Shown here piece after piece: positions 28,052-36,931 of a stretch of DNA of 64,000 nt. The DNA comes from Spartinivicinus marinus (GTDB taxonomy: Bacteria; Pseudomonadota; Gammaproteobacteria; Pseudomonadales; Zooshikellaceae), in assembly GCF_026309355.1 (NCBI RefSeq), contig NZ_JAPJZK010000001.1, forward strand, positions 6,344,501 to 6,408,500, read 5' to 3'. The number at the start of each line of letters is the position of its first letter. The stretch's first letter is position 1. The notes beneath the pieces were generated by a model, which saw only the letters and a list, made by a program, of their open reading frames with translations, ran no database searches and was not told the origin of the DNA. The position numbers and the translations under genes were made by a program.

Positions 28052-29449
28052 TTACTGGCTACTAATATTCACACTACTTTTAAAAGGCATGTTCTTATTT
28101 TGTGAAATATCACTCAAAAACTTTTCCAGTTTAGAAAACTGTTCAACTCTTTTAAAATTATTACGACTGTTATCATTTAGCTTTAGAGGGATTTTACTCT
28201 GCTTTTCCTGAAATTTTTGTAACAAAAAGTGTCCTATTTCATCAGGATCACAAGATACACAACCAAAGTCATTATCTCTAATAATATCTGCTGCTTCACC
28301 TGTGATACTCCCCACCGATAGAATTGGCTTATTTGCACCTATATATTCAAACAGCTTACCTGCAATTACACTATCTTCTCGAGGGTCATTCCAGCGTAGC
28401 AACAGTAAAATATCGACCTGTTGCTGAACTTTATGCAACTCTTTTTGAGGAATATAGGTGTTAAATTCTATTACATTTTCAAGTTGGTATTTTGCAACAA
28501 GTTTCTTCTGACTTGCGTTAAAATCATCCAAACCATTTTCAGTATAAAAGATAATCTTAAAATTTTTTGCCTTGTCTGCTAAGCCCCCTATCGCTTCAAA
28601 CAACAAAGAAGGATCTCGTTTTTGACCATATAAATGGCCTGCATATAGAATTGTAATTTTTTCTTCTACTAATAAGTTTTCATTTCCATCAGACTTTTCA
28701 TCATTCAAATAAAAGTCTTCTGGATCAAATCCATTCATCACACAAATAACAGGTTTATTTCTTTTCTTCCTTAAAAGATCAGTCCAACTCTCTGTAACTG
28801 TAACCAGGCCTTTACAGTTACTTAACATATACTTCTCGAGTAGTATGTCGACCATTCTACGCAAATAGCCGCTATCATAATAACCATGATCTGACCACAG
28901 GTCACGATAGTCTGCCACCCAGGGTATGCCAGCTATACGCGCAAGACGAGATCCAACTAATAAGGAAGTAAATGGTGGAGCTGTTGCAAAAATAATATCT
29001 GGACGCCATTGTTTAAAAAGCGTTCTCCCAGCTTTAATGGCATGGTAATACCACCCTACAGAGTTATCCGGAATATTCGTCAGGGCACGATAAAGCCAGC
29101 TAATAAAAGATTCTTTTTTGATTACTGCTGGTTGTGATGTGGTTTTTAAAGGGGTTGCTGGCTGCTCTTGTTTTACCTCTTTATTTGTCGACTTATTTTT
29201 TTGGGAAACTATTGACCGAAAAGCTTTTTTAAAACGAACAGGAATGTCATTGATATCTGTATAGTGAGTATAAAATATTTGATCCTGGGGAATCTCTGCC
29301 TTTAACGTTTCTGGAAAGCGAGAATCTTTAGGCGATAAAACCCTGACATCATGACCTTGATCTACTAAATATTTCGCAAGCTTATTAACCCGGCTTGCCG
29401 ACGCTGGACAATAAGGAGGAAAATAACCTGCAGTAATTAATATTTTCAC
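28052..29449 (-). CDS. Glycosyltransferase family 4
   Basis: A 465-residue GT-B protein. The N-terminal ILITAGYFPPYCPASASRVNKLAKYL with GHDVRVLSP is typical of WbuB-like GT4 enzymes. A middle segment, WRPDIIFATAPPFTSLLVGSRLAR and VADYRDLWSD, follows. The C-terminal donor domain has ITILYAGHLYGQKRD and SVIAGKLFEYIGANKPILSVG, with the E-x7-E type donor motif. It is probably a sugar transferase of the surface glycan. Residues about 88-115 are a polar insertion. The start is a GTG. It is separated from gtrA by 212 bases. Confidence 0.88.
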   Translation of the reverse strand: MKILITAGYFPPYCPASASRVNKLAKYLVDQGHDVRVLSPKDSRFPETLKAEIPQDQIFYTHYTDINDIPVRFKKAFRSIVSQKNKSTNKEVKQEQPATPLKTTSQPAVIKKESFISWLYRALTNIPDNSVGWYYHAIKAGRTLFKQWRPDIIFATAPPFTSLLVGSRLARIAGIPWVADYRDLWSDHGYYDSGYLRRMVDILLEKYMLSNCKGLVTVTESWTDLLRKKRNKPVICVMNGFDPEDFYLNDEKSDGNENLLVEEKITILYAGHLYGQKRDPSLLFEAIGGLADKAKNFKIIFYTENGLDDFNASQKKLVAKYQLENVIEFNTYIPQKELHKVQQQVDILLLLRWNDPREDSVIAGKLFEYIGANKPILSVGSITGEAADIIRDNDFGCVSCDPDEIGHFLLQKFQEKQSKIPLKLNDNSRNNFKRVEQFSKLEKFLSDISQNKNMPFKSSVNISSQ

Positions 29450-29495
29450 GCGTTTATTCTCTGCTCGACAGCTTGGTACCTCTGTTGCTTAAGGC

Positions 29496-29702
29496 TCATC
29501 TTGGTGATAAAAACTCAAATAGTTTATTAACATCATCATCTGCTAAAGGTATCGACTGATTAATTGTTCCATATCCAACAACAGGCAATTGAATATTTAT
29601 ACAGTATTTATTGGCTTCATCGGTGACATTTCTCTTCGAAAATTCAACAAACAACTCACTATCATTTATGTTGGTATGAATCTTCAGGCTATTATTTATC
29701 AT
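29496..29702 (-). CDS. Small hypothetical protein
   Basis: 68 residues from the ATG at 29702, which has GGTGG 5 bases upstream. An in-frame TTG is 12 bases further upstream. The sequence is polar, with MINNSLKIHTN at the start and IPLADDDVNKLFEFLSP at the end, and has no membrane helix. I recognise no family. The ribosome site and the position upstream of the GT4 gene make it plausible but unproven. Confidence 0.4.
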   Translation of the reverse strand: MINNSLKIHTNINDSELFVEFSKRNVTDEANKYCINIQLPVVGYGTINQSIPLADDDVNKLFEFLSPR

Positions 29703-30489
29703 ATCTACCACCAATGGTTACTCACGTCTCGGCTTTTCTCGCAAGACAGTTAATGCAGATCTACCTATGACTGGCATTTTGTGGGAATGTTAAGCAAGTT
29801 TTCCTGGATAAGTTGATTTTAGTTGTTAACTGGATAGCTGACCTCTTTATTTTCAGCCTAGTTCACAGACTTATTTACTGATCAGTTAAGCTACATTAAC
29901 AATGCTTATATTTTCCTACTAGATACAAATAATTAATGGTGCAAGATTATAGTGTGTTTGAATAAGACAGACTACATTTCTTTAGGCTAGGTTCTAATAA
30001 TGTGACCATGCTCAATTATCACTTCCTACACTTATTCTATTTACTAATTCGAGACATAAATCACATCTTCATTAGTTCTATAAAGTCGGATTATTTTGTT
30101 CTCAAAAGTAACGAGTAAGCATGGCAATCACTAAAACAAATCGGTAAAACTTCTCTTATTCAAATCTTTAATTAAATATTTTGTTAACCAATATCCCTAA
30201 AACTACACTTTGGCGTTGACGGGTCGTTTTTAACCCTATAGCATGCTTTTTCGCTATTAAACCTATTTTATTTAGTATTTTTAATACAGCTGTTTAATGC
30301 GATCGCAATTACCATACTTGATAAATATGATTAATGAGTTGCCATATATCAGATGCATCAGTCTTGATACCTGTTTACTTAGATGCAGCCTCTCTACTGC
30401 AACTTAATCTCCTATCAAGTAGTTTGTTAATTAGCTGTTGGGTAAATCGATTGCCCACCTTGGTCAAGTAACGCCTAAGGGAATAGAAA
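29703..30489. other. Intergenic gap (787 bases)
   Basis: A very AT-rich divergent region between the minus-strand glycan genes and the ligase gene. Short open frames here look random. I could not name a promoter, repeat or RNA in it. Confidence 0.5.
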
Positions 30490-31839
30490 ATGCGCGACAT
30501 TATCGTTACGCTGATTGTTTTTGGATGTTTACCGCTTGTATTTCGCCGACCACATATCGGCATTTTCTTATTTGCCTGGATTAGTTATATGAACCCCCAC
30601 CGGCTAGGTTGGGGTTTTGCCTATAATTTCCCCTTTGCCTACATTGTGGCTATTGTTACCATATTCGCGTTTCTTGTTTCAAAAGAAAATAAAAAACTCC
30701 CTGTTACCCCTGTCACAGTAACATTAATCCTTTTTATTATCTGGATTAACATCAGCACTCTATTTGCCATATACCCTGAAGATGCTTTAGTTAGTTATAT
30801 AGAAGTGATGAAAGTACAGTTTTTCGTATTTTTATCCATGATTTTAATTCAATCCAAAGAGAGAATTCATGGCTTAGTTTGGGTGATGGCTCTCTCAGTT
30901 GGATTCTTCGGTATCAAGGGTGGCGTTTTTTCGCTACTAACTGGATTGAGTCATCGCGTATGGGGACCTCCAGGCTCAGTTATAGAAGGTAATAACGAGC
31001 TGGGGGTTGCACTCCTGATGATTATCCCCTTGTTTGTCTACCTCTACCAAAACAGCTCCAAAAAAATGGTAAAACGCTTTCTGCTAGCCAGTATAATGTT
31101 ATGCGCCTTATCAGTTCTCAGTACTTTTTCGCGAGGTGCATTCTTAGCTTTTGCCTGCATGCTTGGTTTTTTATGGCTCAAAAGCAACCATAAACTTCCC
31201 CTAGCCATTGTCTTCATAGTGAGCCTATTAACAATCACACCCTTTTTACCTAGTCACTGGTTTGAACGTATGGGGTCTATTCCAGTGGTAGGTAAATACA
31301 TTACTAATGCGGATGAAGGCCCTGAGATTGATGACTCTGGACTTGGCCGTTTAAGCGCCTGGGAAATGGCTTTTAACTTAGCCAAAAGTCGTGTTACAGG
31401 GGGTAGTTTTAAAATCTGGACTCCTGAAAACTTTGCCATTTACTCAAACCCTGAACGAGTCCATGATGCCCATAGTATTTATTTTGAGGTGATGGGTGAG
31501 CAAGGCTTTATAGGACTCTTTTTATTTTTACTACTTTTTACTTTTGCTTGGCGAACAGGCAGTTGGATTATTCGTCATACCAAAAATAGATCTGACATGT
31601 TATGGGCAAACCAGCTAGCTCGAATGATCCAAGTCAGTATTATTGCTTATGCTACAGGTGGTGCATTTTTAGGGCTGGCATACTTCGACTTGGTTTATCA
31701 TTTCCTCTGCCTATTAGTGGTTACACAATTATGGGTTAAACAGCAACTTGCTAATCCAGTTATTGATGACTCTCTACTCTCAGAGGAAGGTGTAAAAAGC
31801 GCTGTTCCTGATCGTCAAAAATGGCCTTGGGAAAAATAG
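30490..31839 (+). CDS. O-glycosylation ligase, exosortase A-associated type (DUF5935 + Wzy_C)
   Basis: A 449-residue membrane protein with about 11 helices. The first 190 residues match the DUF5935 pattern: MRDIIVTLIVFGCLPLVF, SYMNPHRLGWGFAYNFPFA, GFFGIKGGVFSLLTG and RVWGPPGSVIEGNNELGVAL. A Wzy_C/WaaL-like part follows, with FSRGAFLAF at about 215 and the periplasmic HDAHSIYFEVMGEQGFIGL. This family is usually encoded with exosortase A (EpsH) polysaccharide loci. No exosortase or PEP-CTERM protein is in the window. It ends 16 bases from the convergent recQ stop. Confidence 0.88.
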   Translation: MRDIIVTLIVFGCLPLVFRRPHIGIFLFAWISYMNPHRLGWGFAYNFPFAYIVAIVTIFAFLVSKENKKLPVTPVTVTLILFIIWINISTLFAIYPEDALVSYIEVMKVQFFVFLSMILIQSKERIHGLVWVMALSVGFFGIKGGVFSLLTGLSHRVWGPPGSVIEGNNELGVALLMIIPLFVYLYQNSSKKMVKRFLLASIMLCALSVLSTFSRGAFLAFACMLGFLWLKSNHKLPLAIVFIVSLLTITPFLPSHWFERMGSIPVVGKYITNADEGPEIDDSGLGRLSAWEMAFNLAKSRVTGGSFKIWTPENFAIYSNPERVHDAHSIYFEVMGEQGFIGLFLFLLLFTFAWRTGSWIIRHTKNRSDMLWANQLARMIQVSIIAYATGGAFLGLAYFDLVYHFLCLLVVTQLWVKQQLANPVIDDSLLSEEGVKSAVPDRQKWPWEK

Positions 31840-31855
31840 CCCAGCTAAGTGAAAA

Positions 31856-33682
31856 CTAGTTTAAAAATTCTTCCCCAGCATATTCAGCAGCGGCAAACAA
31901 TTCGATAAACTGATTACCAAACTGTCGTCTTTTATGAGTGCCAATACCTGGCACTTGTAATAACTGATTTTGCTGGGTTGGCTTCAGTTGTAACATCGCA
32001 AATAACGTTGCATCACTACAGATTCGGTAAGGGGGCACTTGGTGGTCAGCTGCCAACTGGCGCCTTAGCCGTTTTAATGCATGCCATAAGGGGTAATCAT
32101 CAGGGGATACTTCCAGTTCAAAGCGGCCTTTCGGTCGTTTAACTGCTCGTTGATCTGAGCGCAGATACAAAGCAATTTCACCTCTCAGTAAAGAGCGGCA
32201 TCGCTCTGTTAATTGCAAAGTGCCATAACCATCCATACTGATCGCTAAATAACCTTGTGCAATTAATTGACGAAACACCGACCGCCATTGTGCTTCATTA
32301 AGCTCTTGACCTATTCCCCATGTGCTCAGCTGCTGATGTCCACATTGCTGAATTTGCTTATTATTTCTACCCAACAACACATTAATCACATGACTGACCC
32401 CGTAGCGTTGATGGGTTCGATAAACACAGGATAAGGCTTTTTGAGCAGACTCCGTTGCATTCCAAGTACTGGCTGGGTTAACACACCAATCACATTGACC
32501 ACAAGGCTTAGTGTAATTTTCACTAAAATAGCGTAATAACACTTGGCGCCGACAACAGGTGCTTTCACATAAAGCCAACATGGTATCTAAGCGATGCTGC
32601 TCTACTGCTTTCACCCTAGGTTCTGCAGTTGATTGGGCTAGTAACTGGCGATTAAATAACACATCTTGCAGGCCATAAAGCATCCATGCTGTTGCAGGTA
32701 AGCCATCGCGCCCAGCCCTGCCAGTCTCTTGATAATAGGATTCGATACTGCGTGGCATATCTAAGTGGACAACAAATCGCACATCTGGCTTATCTACGCC
32801 CATACCAAAAGCAACTGTCGCCACCATTAGCTGACCATCTTCATAAATAAACTGTCGTTGGTTGGTTTCGCGGATCTTTGCATCCAGCCCCGCATGATAA
32901 GCCAGTGCCGCATAACCTTGCTGCTGTAGCCACTCAGTTGTTTGTTCCACTTTTCGACGGCTGGCACAGTATATAATTCCAGCCTCTCCCGACTGTTGTG
33001 ATAAAAAATCCAACAGTTGTTGTCTGGGCTGTTGTTTGGGTTCAATATGATAGAATAAATTCTTACGATCAAACCCTGAACAATATAATTGCGCTTGTTG
33101 TAAATGTAAGCGCTCAATTATCTCCTGCTGGGTTCGTTTATCAGCCGTTGCCGTTAACGCAATTCTAGGTACATGCGGAAATTCCTGGGCTAAACAGCCA
33201 AGTGTTAAATAGTCAGGCCGAAAATCATGCCCCCATTGAGAAACACAATGGGCTTCATCAATAGCAAACAGTGCCAGAGGAATTTGCTGAAACACACGCC
33301 TAAGCCGTTCACTTTTTAAACGCTCTGGAGCCACATAAAGGATATCGAGCTGCCCTGCCAATAATGCTTGTTCCGTGGCCTGACGCTGTTCCTTGGTTAA
33401 ATGCCCATGAAGTGCTGCTGCATTAATACCATTTTCCACCAGTCCAGCTACCTGGTCCTGCATCAGTGCAATGAGAGGTGACACCACAATGGCTGTACCA
33501 GCACGCGCAATAGCAGGTAGTTGATAACAAAGCGACTTACCTGCACCTGTTGGCATAATCACAACCGCATCTTGATTGTTAACCAATGTGGTTATAATTT
33601 CAGCTTGTTGCCCTCTAAACTCATCGTAGCCAAACACTTTTTTTAGTAAGATCTTTAATTCAGCTTGCGTAGTGTGGCTCAC
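31856..33682 (-). CDS. recQ: ATP-dependent DNA helicase RecQ
   Basis: A 608-residue 3'-5' helicase. It has MPTGAGKSLCYQLPA (Walker A), FAIDEAHCVSQWGHDFRPDY (DEAH and aromatic loop) and YQETGRAGRDG (motif VI). A zinc-binding RQC region carries CESTCCRR and CGQCDWC, and a C-terminal HRDC domain ends the protein (LKRLRRQLAADHQVPPYRI). The family length is normal. It starts at a GTG with GGGAG about nine bases upstream. It acts in recombination and replication-fork repair. Confidence 0.96.
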   Translation of the reverse strand: MSHTTQAELKILLKKVFGYDEFRGQQAEIITTLVNNQDAVVIMPTGAGKSLCYQLPAIARAGTAIVVSPLIALMQDQVAGLVENGINAAALHGHLTKEQRQATEQALLAGQLDILYVAPERLKSERLRRVFQQIPLALFAIDEAHCVSQWGHDFRPDYLTLGCLAQEFPHVPRIALTATADKRTQQEIIERLHLQQAQLYCSGFDRKNLFYHIEPKQQPRQQLLDFLSQQSGEAGIIYCASRRKVEQTTEWLQQQGYAALAYHAGLDAKIRETNQRQFIYEDGQLMVATVAFGMGVDKPDVRFVVHLDMPRSIESYYQETGRAGRDGLPATAWMLYGLQDVLFNRQLLAQSTAEPRVKAVEQHRLDTMLALCESTCCRRQVLLRYFSENYTKPCGQCDWCVNPASTWNATESAQKALSCVYRTHQRYGVSHVINVLLGRNNKQIQQCGHQQLSTWGIGQELNEAQWRSVFRQLIAQGYLAISMDGYGTLQLTERCRSLLRGEIALYLRSDQRAVKRPKGRFELEVSPDDYPLWHALKRLRRQLAADHQVPPYRICSDATLFAMLQLKPTQQNQLLQVPGIGTHKRRQFGNQFIELFAAAEYAGEEFLN

Positions 33683-33932
33683 CCAGTTTTACTCCCACTG
33701 TTTATGCAAACCTAGTGCTGCACTCTATAAATAAGTGACATTTTAAAGGCCACTAAGTTGTTAACTGCAAGGCGCTCTTCTGCAGGACTAGTCTTTTCAG
33801 GAAATGCAAGAGTATATAGTGAGTCAGTAGTCCTGAATAGCAAACAAGAAAAATAGCTAAACGAAAAACCAGCATTTCCAATTCACTCCAATACACTTAA
33901 AATAGATTTTATTTTTTGATAGTTGAGACAAA

Positions 33933-34520
33933 ATGCTACACACCTCTTTTCAACAACACATTGACCAACTTGAGCAATTGTTAGACCACCCCGCCTTGGA
34001 AGAGGATGGTTTAACAGGTTTAGAGTGCTTAGGTCTACTCACAGCAAACGCCATCATTCCCAGTATTGAGGAGCAAGCTGTTTGCCAGGTTGTAATTGGT
34101 GAATCAACTCTGCCTGAGTCGTTTCCGCGAGATGAACTAACCTCAGCTTTAAATAAACTGACTGAGCAAATTCAACGCCAGTTGTATCTTGCTGAACCAC
34201 CTTTGCTCCCCCTCCAGTTCACTGAAGAAGAGCAGTGGCTGGAGGCAGCTGAAGCCTGGTCAATTGGCTTTATGACCACCGTTTTTGAAGCAGAAGCGCT
34301 TTGGTTTAACAAAGATCACCAAGAAGTCAGCGAATTATTACTGCCAATTATGGTGCTATCTGGATTATTTAGTGATCAACCTGAGTTTGTGGAAATGAGA
34401 GAAGACTCTGAGCTGGTAGAAGACATGTTTAACCAACTGGCTGATGTTGTGACTGAGCTTTATTTAATATTTCAAGCTCCTGAAGAAAAACCCAAGTTTC
34501 ATAAGTCTAAAAAGAAGTAA
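33933..34520 (+). CDS. YecA/YgfB family (UPF0149) protein
   Basis: A 195-residue acidic, helical cytosolic protein. It has EEDGLTGLECLGLLTANAIIP at the start and AEAWSIGFMTTVF with LLLPIMVLSGLF in the middle, which are the UPF0149 signatures. The Lys-rich tail is disordered. The C-terminal zinc-binding SEC-C motif of E. coli YecA is absent. The function is unknown. It is divergent from recQ and ends at a strong bidirectional terminator. Confidence 0.86.
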   Translation: MLHTSFQQHIDQLEQLLDHPALEEDGLTGLECLGLLTANAIIPSIEEQAVCQVVIGESTLPESFPRDELTSALNKLTEQIQRQLYLAEPPLLPLQFTEEEQWLEAAEAWSIGFMTTVFEAEALWFNKDHQEVSELLLPIMVLSGLFSDQPEFVEMREDSELVEDMFNQLADVVTELYLIFQAPEEKPKFHKSKKK

Positions 34521-34524
34521 AAAT

Positions 34525-34554
34525 AAAAAAAGGCCATTCTAAATGGCCTTTTTT
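34525..34554. terminator. Strong bidirectional intrinsic terminator
   Basis: AAGGCCATT, three bases, AATGGCCTT, with A-rich and T-rich flanks extending the stem on both sides. It serves the YecA-like gene and the convergent PstS-OmpA gene. Confidence 0.9.
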
Positions 34555-34569
34555 ATTCTCTCAAATCCA

Positions 34570-35991
34570 TCACGGGTTGTTTTTCAACCAAACTTCAACG
34601 CGACTATTTTTGACCTTAGTCCCTGGTTCATTACTGGACTGGGTTAAGTGGAGTGCTCCATAACCAATAACCTTCAACGAGTTGCGGTCCAGCCCAACTT
34701 TAATGAGTTCACGCTTGACGATTTTTGCCCGTAAGTTAGCTAATAACTCTGTTTTCTTTTCATTACCCGCTTCTTCTGCAAACCCCCGCACAATAAAGCT
34801 CACAGGGCCATTTTTTCTTTGCTGCTCATAAAAGGCTTTCACCCGCTTTAAGTCACGGTTGCCTTTATTGTCTAGCTTGGCTTTCCCTGCCTCAAACCGG
34901 AAGTTGACAGATAAACGACGATAGCCTTTCACTTGGTCAATATAGTCAGAGGGAAATTTCGTAGCTAGTTGCTGGTTAAGTACAGCTATATTTTGCCCAA
35001 CAAACCCTACTTCATTCACAATCTCTTGTCCTTTTGCACTCAAAGCATATTCAACAAACTCTTTCGCTAGTGCTGATGGCGTATTAGGGCTTACATAAAA
35101 ATATAACCGACGCCCTAAGGGATAATCTTCAGTTGCCACATTCAGTAAACTTGGTTCTAAATAATTATCTCCCCCTGCCGAAATCGCTAGTGGTTTAGCG
35201 TTTCCTATACTGTTTAAACCAACAAAGCCGATTGCCCCTGAGCTTGCCGCCACTTTACGGGATAGCTCCGTATTTGACTCAAACCGCTCAGTTCCTGCTA
35301 CAAGTGGCTGATTCTTCAGTATGAGTCCATTAAAGGTATCCCAAGTACCAGAAGCTTGGTCTCGTGCAAAGCGAATAACCTTTAAAGGTGCTCCACCCAT
35401 CTGGCTCCAGCTAGAAATATCACCAGAAAATAACCTGCCCACCTGCTCCACAGACAACTGCTTGAGTGGATTAGATTGATTTACAATAATCGCCAACCCA
35501 TCAATCGCTACAATATGCTCTGCTACATTGTATTTAAAGTCACCTTTGGCGCTGAGCAGCTTTTGCTCCTTAGCTTTAATAGACCTAGATGCAGCAGCAA
35601 TATCTGCTTTTCCTGCCCCAATCGCTTTAAACCCAGAAGATGATCCATGCGCTTTAATAACAATGGCTACTGTTTTATTTTGCTGTTTCGCAAGCCCAAC
35701 GATTTCCTTTTCATTAGTTGCTAATTCTTTTTCCTGAATGTCAGTTAACCCTTTATCCACCAGATACTGACGAACAAGTTCGGGCCCTAATTTAGCACCA
35801 ATCGTGTTTGAGCCAGCAATCGTAAATAAAGTGATTTTAGGCTGAGGGCTTTTAGAAAAATCTGGTAATGGGGCTAATTCAAGTGCATAGCAAAATGAGC
35901 TGACTGACCAGCTCGTTAGAAGGGCGGCTAAAGTGATTACTTTTTGGTACAAAGCCCCTCTTCTCCGTTTATGCCGATATACTGCGATCAA
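34570..35991 (-). CDS. PstS-like phosphate-binding protein fused to a C-terminal OmpA domain
   Basis: 473 residues. A basic N-terminus and hydrophobic segment (about 18-37) form a signal sequence. Residues about 50-340 are a PBP-like/PstS fold with ITLFTIAGSNTIGAKL, GSSSGFKAIGAGKADIAAASR and ARDQASGTWDTF, the last resembling the phosphate loop of PstS. Residues about 355-473 are an OmpA/MotB-type peptidoglycan-binding domain (FRFEAGKAKLDNKGNRDLKRV, VIGYGA...SRVEVWL). The protein should bind phosphate or a similar anion and attach to the cell wall. The TTG start has GAGGAAG upstream. A Pho box lies about 50 bases before it. Confidence 0.86.
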   Translation of the reverse strand: MIAVYRHKRRRGALYQKVITLAALLTSWSVSSFCYALELAPLPDFSKSPQPKITLFTIAGSNTIGAKLGPELVRQYLVDKGLTDIQEKELATNEKEIVGLAKQQNKTVAIVIKAHGSSSGFKAIGAGKADIAAASRSIKAKEQKLLSAKGDFKYNVAEHIVAIDGLAIIVNQSNPLKQLSVEQVGRLFSGDISSWSQMGGAPLKVIRFARDQASGTWDTFNGLILKNQPLVAGTERFESNTELSRKVAASSGAIGFVGLNSIGNAKPLAISAGGDNYLEPSLLNVATEDYPLGRRLYFYVSPNTPSALAKEFVEYALSAKGQEIVNEVGFVGQNIAVLNQQLATKFPSDYIDQVKGYRRLSVNFRFEAGKAKLDNKGNRDLKRVKAFYEQQRKNGPVSFIVRGFAEEAGNEKKTELLANLRAKIVKRELIKVGLDRNSLKVIGYGALHLTQSSNEPGTKVKNSRVEVWLKNNP

Positions 35992-36306
35992 ACTGATACT
36001 TCCTCTGTCAAACTAACTATATACTTATTCAACGTAATTCAATTTACAGAAATATGACAGAAAGGTACTAATTTCTTTGTAGTAATGATTCACAAGAAAC
36101 ACAAGCACTGATATAAGGCGGCAATTCAAACTACTCTACAAATCAAATTGTCTAACAACTATTTTTGCTTTCATATCAAAGGTTGCTCAAATCCTAATAA
36201 CAGCTTATAACTATTCCAAAGGCTGCTGACGTTTTCTTAAGGGACACTCCTTCAAGCAAATATTCAACAGTTCTAACCCCTTTTCTCTGTTTCACTGTTA
36301 TCTAAT
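35992..36306. other. Divergent promoter gap (315 bases)
   Basis: It contains the Pho box at 36042-36060 on the minus strand. The rest is AT-rich and presumably holds the promoter of the plus-strand gene at 36307, but no clear -35/-10 pair stands out for that gene. Confidence 0.6.
36042..36060 (-). promoter_or_regulatory. Pho box (PhoB site) upstream of the PstS-OmpA gene
   Basis: Read on the minus strand, the sequence is CTGTCATA-TTT-CTGTAAAT, an almost exact fit to the PhoB consensus CTGTCATA-WAW-CTGTMAYW. A -10-like TATAGT follows further downstream. It points to induction under phosphate starvation. Confidence 0.75.
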
Positions 36307-36873
36307 ATGAGTAAACGATACGAACTGGTATTTCATGGTGAGCTGATCGCAGGCTTTACAGAAGCAGCAGCCAAACAAAATGTAGCGAAACTATTTAAAG
36401 CTAATGAGCAGCAGATAGCTATTTTCTTCTCTGGCAAGCGGGTAGTGATTAAAAACCAGCTAGACCAAGCCACAGGCGAAAAATACTTACAGGCCTTAAA
36501 GAAAGCAGGTTTAAACTGTCAACTGACAGAGATGGGTGCCGCCGAGTCGACCGTATCCAGCCAGCCTACTTCATCGGCTAATCAACCACCTCCCACTCAG
36601 CAGCCACCTGCTAAGCCAGCAGAACCATCTAACCAGGAGGCCAGCCAGACAGAAAGTAATGAAGCCTCCACTGATGCGCCTGAGTGGTCAATTGCTCCTA
36701 CTGGTTCACTGATGAAGGAACAATCAAACACAGCACCACCACCTCCTCCAGATACCAGTAAACTCTCAATTGCACCAATGAAAGGCTATATTGTTGAGCC
36801 AAGCAAAAAAACGCCACCACCCGCACCCGATACTAGCCATTTATCAGTTAAACCGGAGGAGAAAAAAGAGTAA
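36307..36873 (+). CDS. Hypothetical protein with proline-rich repeat tail
   Basis: 188 residues. The first 75 form a compact alpha/beta domain (KRYELVFHGELIAGFTEAAAKQNVAKLF, FFSGKRVVIKNQLDQATGEKYLQALKKAGLNCQL) seen at the N-terminus of several gammaproteobacterial membrane proteins. The rest is Pro/Ser/Thr/Gln-rich and disordered. The tail holds two similar units, PPPPPDTSKLSIAPM and PPPAPDTSHLSVKPE. It has no signal peptide or membrane helix, so the domain is cut off from its usual membrane partner. The function is unknown. Confidence 0.72.
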   Translation: MSKRYELVFHGELIAGFTEAAAKQNVAKLFKANEQQIAIFFSGKRVVIKNQLDQATGEKYLQALKKAGLNCQLTEMGAAESTVSSQPTSSANQPPPTQQPPAKPAEPSNQEASQTESNEASTDAPEWSIAPTGSLMKEQSNTAPPPPPDTSKLSIAPMKGYIVEPSKKTPPPAPDTSHLSVKPEEKKE

Positions 36874-36931
36874 TTATTTGAATAAGCAGCTAGATAATAT
36901 AGTAGTTGTTGTACAACCATTAAGGCTGCTA

